NCBI GenBank assembly: GCA_903918705.1
Contig: CAIXFP010000670.1
Span: 1-6,200, forward strand
Reading direction: 5' to 3'
DNA length: 6,200 nt
DNA from: an uncultured Pseudomonadota bacterium
Lineage (GTDB): Bacteria; Pseudomonadota; Gammaproteobacteria; Burkholderiales; Thiobacillaceae
The position numbers were made by a program, and so were the translations under genes. The notes below the pieces were generated by a model. It was not told the origin of the DNA, did no database searches, and saw only the letters and a list, made by a program, of their open reading frames with translations. The first letter of the stretch is position 1; every line of letters begins with the position of its first letter. Below are positions 5,270-6,200 of this stretch, one piece after another.

Positions 5270-6200
5270 ATGGACGAATTTCCCAGAATCACCCGCCTGC
5301 CGCCCTACGTCTTCAACATCACCGGCGAGCTGAAAATGGCCGCCCGGCGCCGCGGCGAAGACATCATCGACTTCGGCATGGGCAATCCCGACCAGCCCAC
5401 CCCGCCCCACATCGTCGAGAAGATGATCGAGACCGCGCGGCGCGGCGACACCCACCGTTACTCGGTTTCCAAGGGTATTCCGCGCCTGCGCAAGGCCATC
5501 TGCAACTGGTACAAGACCCGTTACGACGTGGACTTCGACCCGGAAAAGGAAGCCATCGTCACCATCGGTTCCAAGGAGGGCATTGCCCACCTGGCCCTGG
5601 CCACCCTGGACCATGGCGACATCGTGCTGGTGCCCAATCCCAGCTATCCCATCCACATCTACGGCCCGGTGATTGCCGGCGCCGACATCCGCCATATCCC
5701 CATGACGCCCGGGGTGAACTTCTTCGACGAAATGGAAAAGGCAATCCGCAACCATTGGCCGAAGCCGAAGATGCTCATCCTCAACTTCCCGAGCAACCCC
5801 ACCACGCAATGCGTGGAACTGGAGTTCTTCGAGAAGATCGTGGCCATGGCGCGGGAGTACGGCATCCTGGTGGTGCACGACATCGCCTACGCCGACATCG
5901 TGTTCGACGGCTACAAGGCGCCTTCCATCATGCAGGTGCCGGGTGCCAAGGACGTGGCGGTGGAGTTCTTCACCCTGTCCAAGAGCTACAACATGCCCGG
6001 CTGGCGGGTCGGCTTCATGGTCGGCAACGCCCGCTTGTGCGCGGCCCTGGCGCGGATCAAGAGCTACCACGACTACGGCACCTTCACGCCGCTCCAGGTG
6101 GCGGCCATCACCGCCCTGGAAGGGCCCCAGGATTGCGTGGAGGAAATCCGCCTGATGTACCAGACGCGGCGCAATGCCCTGGTCAAGGGCTTGAACGAGG
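5270..6200 (+). CDS. alaC: AlaC-type PLP-dependent alanine aminotransferase, N-terminal part (3' end outside window)
   Basis: The first 310 codons of a fold type I aminotransferase, very close along its length to E. coli AlaC, which makes alanine from pyruvate and glutamate in the cytosol. Features in order: RLPPYVFNI at 9-17, MAARRRGEDIIDF at 23-35, and MGNPDQPTPPHIVEKM starting at 37. TIGSKEG leads into the phosphate-binding region. NFPSNPTT at 172-179 has N176, which contacts the cofactor. HDIAYADIV follows at 203-211 with D204 and Y207. The Schiff-base lysine is K238 in SKSYNM, and GWRVGF has R246. All catalytic residues in the visible part are intact. The E. coli protein has 412 residues, so roughly 100 are missing beyond the edge. 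The ATG at 5270 gives the family N-terminus. An in-frame ATG at 5165 would add 35 residues unlike the family and erase the promoter, so I reject it. There is no Shine-Dalgarno sequence. hom and thrC may follow outside the window. Confidence 0.93.
   Translation, partial: MDEFPRITRLPPYVFNITGELKMAARRRGEDIIDFGMGNPDQPTPPHIVEKMIETARRGDTHRYSVSKGIPRLRKAICNWYKTRYDVDFDPEKEAIVTIGSKEGIAHLALATLDHGDIVLVPNPSYPIHIYGPVIAGADIRHIPMTPGVNFFDEMEKAIRNHWPKPKMLILNFPSNPTTQCVELEFFEKIVAMAREYGILVVHDIAYADIVFDGYKAPSIMQVPGAKDVAVEFFTLSKSYNMPGWRVGFMVGNARLCAALARIKSYHDYGTFTPLQVAAITALEGPQDCVEEIRLMYQTRRNALVKGLNE

Noticed and set aside
5156..6070. Long minus-strand open frame opposite the aminotransferase gene
   Set aside because: The plus-strand reading matches AlaC residue by residue with intact PLP motifs. 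The antisense frame has low-complexity His/Gly/Val/Asp content and no family resemblance.

Overview
The window comes from a chromosome of roughly two-thirds G+C. It carries housekeeping genes of a proteobacterium, most likely a betaproteobacterium (Rhodocyclales or Nitrosomonadales-like). That placement is an inference from protein sequence style and from a Mth938-type gene sitting next to an AlaC-type aminotransferase. No phage, plasmid, insertion sequence, CRISPR array, tRNA or rRNA is visible.

Layout, left to right. (1) Positions 1-288, minus strand: the N-terminal 96 codons of a ChrR-like cupin protein that runs off the left edge. (2) Positions 289-352: a short gap almost wholly occupied by one strong stem-loop. 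(3) Positions 353-4393, minus strand: complete purL, the large one-chain FGAM synthase of purine synthesis. It contains an in-frame insertion of a G+C-rich repeat pair (about 1128-1243) in the linker before its glutaminase domain. (4) Positions 4394-4790: about 400 bases without a convincing gene, dense in inverted repeats and holding the likely purL promoter. (5) Positions 4791-5159, minus strand: a small Mth938/DUF498-domain protein. (6) Positions 5160-5269: a divergent promoter region with palindromes. (7) Position 5270 to the right edge, plus strand: the first 310 codons of an AlaC-type PLP aminotransferase.

The genes do not form one pathway. purL and the cupin gene lie on the same strand 64 bases apart and may be co-transcribed. 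The Mth938 gene and alaC are divergent from a shared 110-base region. In betaproteobacteria I recall alaC being followed by hom and thrC, but that part lies outside the window.

I see no undescribed multi-gene system. The most interesting signals are the repeat pair that became part of the PurL protein, the hairpin abutting the cupin start codon, and the hairpin-rich gap upstream of purL, which could be a structured leader or a small RNA locus.
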